Below are positions 22,131 to 23,905 of a DNA stretch of 23,905 nt, one piece after another. Positions within the stretch are counted from its first letter, which is position 1; each line of letters starts with the position of its first letter. Location: contig JBPCKA010000108.1 in the NCBI GenBank assembly GCA_051004735.1, positions 1-23,905 of the forward strand. The letters are read 5' to 3'. The notes under the pieces were generated by a model, which saw only the letters and a program-made list of their open reading frames with translations, made no database searches and was not told the DNA's origin. The position numbers and the translations under genes were made by a program. Source of the stretch: Euzebya sp051004735 (GTDB taxonomy: Bacteria; Actinomycetota; Nitriliruptoria; Euzebyales; Euzebyaceae).

Positions 22131-22958
22131 ATGCGACGGTGGACGGCGGCAACGATCCTGATGGCGCTGACCGTAGCCGGGTGCAGTAGCCCACGACCCA
22201 TAGCAGTGCAGCCAACGCCCGCCGAATTGCTGCTGACTGTCGCGGCGGTTGCCCAACGCGAGCACTCCACCTTGCTGTTACCGGACGTGGTTGGCCTGGC
22301 TACTGCTGAAGCTAGAGAGGTCCTGGACGACGCTGGTCTGATGGTTGAGGTTGCGTTGGACTATGCCGATGCCGGCCAAGCACAAGGCACGGTGCTGCGC
22401 AGCGACCCGCCCGCAGGCAGTGACGTTACCGAAGGCAGCCGGGTGACGCTGATCGAGGCCGTCACCCCGCGGCCTGGATCCCAAACCCCGCCACCTCCAC
22501 CACCGCCAGCAATTGCACCGCCGGCTCCGGTTGCTGATACGCCAGGCAACGCAGGAGAATCCCACGGTGTCGCCGCGGCCGACACCACCGGAGACCAGGT
22601 GGCGCCGCCGCCGGCGACAGCGGTGATCTCAGGGACGGTGGTGGTGTATCGGACCTTGCGAGAACAGGCGTGGGACGAGGGGCAGTGCGTGTCTGGCACC
22701 GGCGGCTACGACGACATCAGCCAAGGCGCAGAGGTGCGCGTCAAGGGTGCCGATGGGACCATCTTGGCGGTCGGCCGATTGGGCCCGGGGGAGTGGCGGC
22801 CAGTCGATGACACCTATGAGGCGTGCCACTGGCCGTTCGGCGCCATCTCAGTCCCAGTGGTGGACCTCTACACCGTGGAAACGACTCACCGTGGCGGCGT
22901 GACTTACAACCGGGGCGAGCTTGACGCCAACGACTGGACCGTCCAATTGGCGCTGTAG
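22131..22958 (+). CDS. PASTA-domain lipoprotein with C-terminal two-cysteine domain
   Basis: The protein is 275 aa from the ATG at 22131, preceded by GGGGGGAAG. A lipoprotein signal ends at TVAGC (Cys18). One PASTA domain spans about 48-110 (LLLPDVVGLATAEAREVLDD, LRSDPPAGSDVTEGSRVTLI), the fold that binds peptidoglycan fragments in PknB-type kinases. A proline-rich linker (about 113-163) leads to a beta-rich C-terminal domain (about 165-275) with GQCVSGTGGYDDISQGAEV and YEACHWPF. Cys186 and Cys232 may form a disulfide. I cannot name the C-terminal domain. The protein would sit on the outer membrane face near cell-wall material. It lies far from pknB, in accessory DNA. Confidence 0.85.
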   Translation: MRRWTAATILMALTVAGCSSPRPIAVQPTPAELLLTVAAVAQREHSTLLLPDVVGLATAEAREVLDDAGLMVEVALDYADAGQAQGTVLRSDPPAGSDVTEGSRVTLIEAVTPRPGSQTPPPPPPPAIAPPAPVADTPGNAGESHGVAAADTTGDQVAPPPATAVISGTVVVYRTLREQAWDEGQCVSGTGGYDDISQGAEVRVKGADGTILAVGRLGPGEWRPVDDTYEACHWPFGAISVPVVDLYTVETTHRGGVTYNRGELDANDWTVQLAL

Positions 22959-23137
22959 CGGACGGCGGATTCCTCTGACTGCGACTGGTGCGAGAGTACG
23001 ACTCGACGATTCGTCGGCCGTCCTACGAGAGGCAGGATGGCTAAACAGTGCTCCATGGCCCGTTGGGGATAGGTATGCGTAGCGGCTGTCACGTCCAAGA
23101 ACGCCGGCGCCGCGCCTCGGCAATCTCCGTGCGCAGG

Positions 23138-23401
23138 TAGACCGCGGCGGCGATCTCAGAGGTGGTGTTCCCCAACGGCGCCCCGACCGTCTACCTGGCC
23201 CGTGCCGACATCGCCCCCGACGCCGTCGTCGCCGGCTCCGTGACTGACGGGCCCATCCTGCTGGTCGAGTCCTGTAACGGCATCGACCCGGCCACCGCGA
23301 CTGAGATCCGGCGGCTCAATCCGGGCCGGATCATCGCCCTGGGCGGGACCGCAGCAATCTGCGACGCCACCCTGGAGGACGCTGCCGCACTGCTCGGCTG
23401 A
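23138..23401 (+). pseudogene. Cell-wall-binding repeat 2 (CWB2) fragment with premature stop
   Basis: The frame reads TAAAISEVVFPNGAPTVYLA, then DAVVAGSVTDGPILLV, RRLNPGRIIALGGTAAICD, a CWB2 repeat of the kind that tethers proteins to the cell wall of Gram-positive bacteria. Just upstream the same frame gives AISVRR followed by TAG at 23138-23140, exactly where the family usually has a Tyr or Phe (pattern RISGxDRYxTAAAIS). So a Tyr-to-stop change seems to have broken a longer gene. A 79-aa product from the GTG at 23162 could still be made, but it has no signal peptide. Confidence 0.6.
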
Positions 23402-23905
23402 CCCTCCGGCTAGCCATAGGGTATCGAACCCGTGTCACAAGGGTGGCGGTGCCGGCCATGCCGTGACGAGGGGTACCGCATGGCTGGGATCGTCTGGCGG
23501 CCGGCTGCAGTCTGGTGGCCGGCCCACCGGAGCCACATTGCGCTTCGGCTTTGCGCGAAGCGCTGAGAGCGAGACAGCGCGCTGGACCTCACGAAGGCTG
23601 TGGCCTGCAAATATGTGCTGCAGCGGCGGTCGATCAGGCAAGTGGCTTGGGCTGCCGCTCGGCGAAGTCGGCACGGTGCCGACGCCCGCGCGGGACCCTC
23701 GGGTACTTCCCGATCTCGCAGGTTGAGAAGAGGTGTCTGCGCTCGATCGGGCCCAGACGTAAGCAGCAGCCCGGCCACAACCGGCGGGACGTCTCGGAGT
23801 CAGCAGGCAGGATGCCCGGCGGCAGGTCGCCGGTCGCCCTTCCCCCGTGTCTCTACACGGCCAGTTCGCCGCCGGCGCCACCACGGGTGCGTCGCCGCGG
23901 CCGCG
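23402..23905. other. Stretch without a recognised gene
   Basis: Several overlapping open frames exist on both strands, but none has a convincing composition, start site or family motif. One feature is a hairpin GCGCTTCG (23540-23547) with CGAAGCGC (23556-23563) and an 8-nt loop. A plus-strand frame ending near 23726 (SGKWLGLPLGEVGTVPTPAR) looks partly protein-like but has no support beyond that. The window ends in very GC-rich sequence. Confidence 0.4.

Noticed and set aside
21736..22215. 159-aa minus-strand frame
   Set aside because: It overlaps the start and ribosome site of the PASTA lipoprotein gene and has no recognisable feature.

Overview
The window comes from a high-GC actinobacterium. 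The evidence is the near-origin gene order tRNA-Ala, crgA, class E sortase, glutamine amidotransferase, then pknB, pbpA, rodA, pstP, fhaB and fhaA on the minus strand. This is the conserved growth and division cluster known from Mycobacterium and Streptomyces. Several differences point away from Mycobacterium: there is a single kinase and no pknA, a secreted GH18 protein and an acyl-CoA-synthetase-like protein are inserted, and a cell-wall-binding repeat 2 (CWB2) remnant lies at the right end. A deep-branching actinobacterium, such as a Nitriliruptoria/Euzebya-like lineage, is possible, but that is inference only.

Region 1 (1-1880): tRNA-Ala(TGC), a small membrane protein with a zinc ribbon, and a compact cluster of six DnaA-box-like 9-mers between convergent genes. 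These are followed by crgA (-) and a class E sortase (+) with a possible 24-aa membrane micro-ORF overlapping its stop. Region 2 (1858-6580): a secreted GH18 protein (-) diverges from a large protein (+) that has a disordered N-terminus and a degenerate acyl-CoA synthetase fold. That gene is translationally coupled to pabA/trpG.

Region 3 (6604-14038, minus strand): the operon fhaA-fhaB-pstP-rodA-pbpA-pknB. PASTA domains on PknB sense peptidoglycan or muropeptides, PstP reverses phosphorylation, the FHA proteins bind phosphothreonine, and RodA with PbpA is the glycosyltransferase/transpeptidase pair. Four-base or shorter spacings link fhaA through pbpA. Region 4 (14039-16029): a probable decayed zinc-finger/HTH gene, a DUF1697 protein, a lipoprotein and tRNA-Leu(CAG).

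Region 5 (16030 to at least 19785): an integrative element next to the tRNA-Leu 3' end, with a tyrosine integrase, an excisionase-like HTH protein and a coupled operon of parA, a small ribbon-helix-helix-like gene and an unknown gene. Clustered palindromes lie inside the 5' end of parA. No distal att copy was found, so the right boundary is unknown. Region 6 (19786-23905) is accessory and partly decayed: an Mrr restriction-endonuclease remnant with compensating frameshifts, two unknown genes in tandem, a PASTA lipoprotein with an unrecognised two-cysteine domain, and a CWB2 fragment interrupted by a stop codon.
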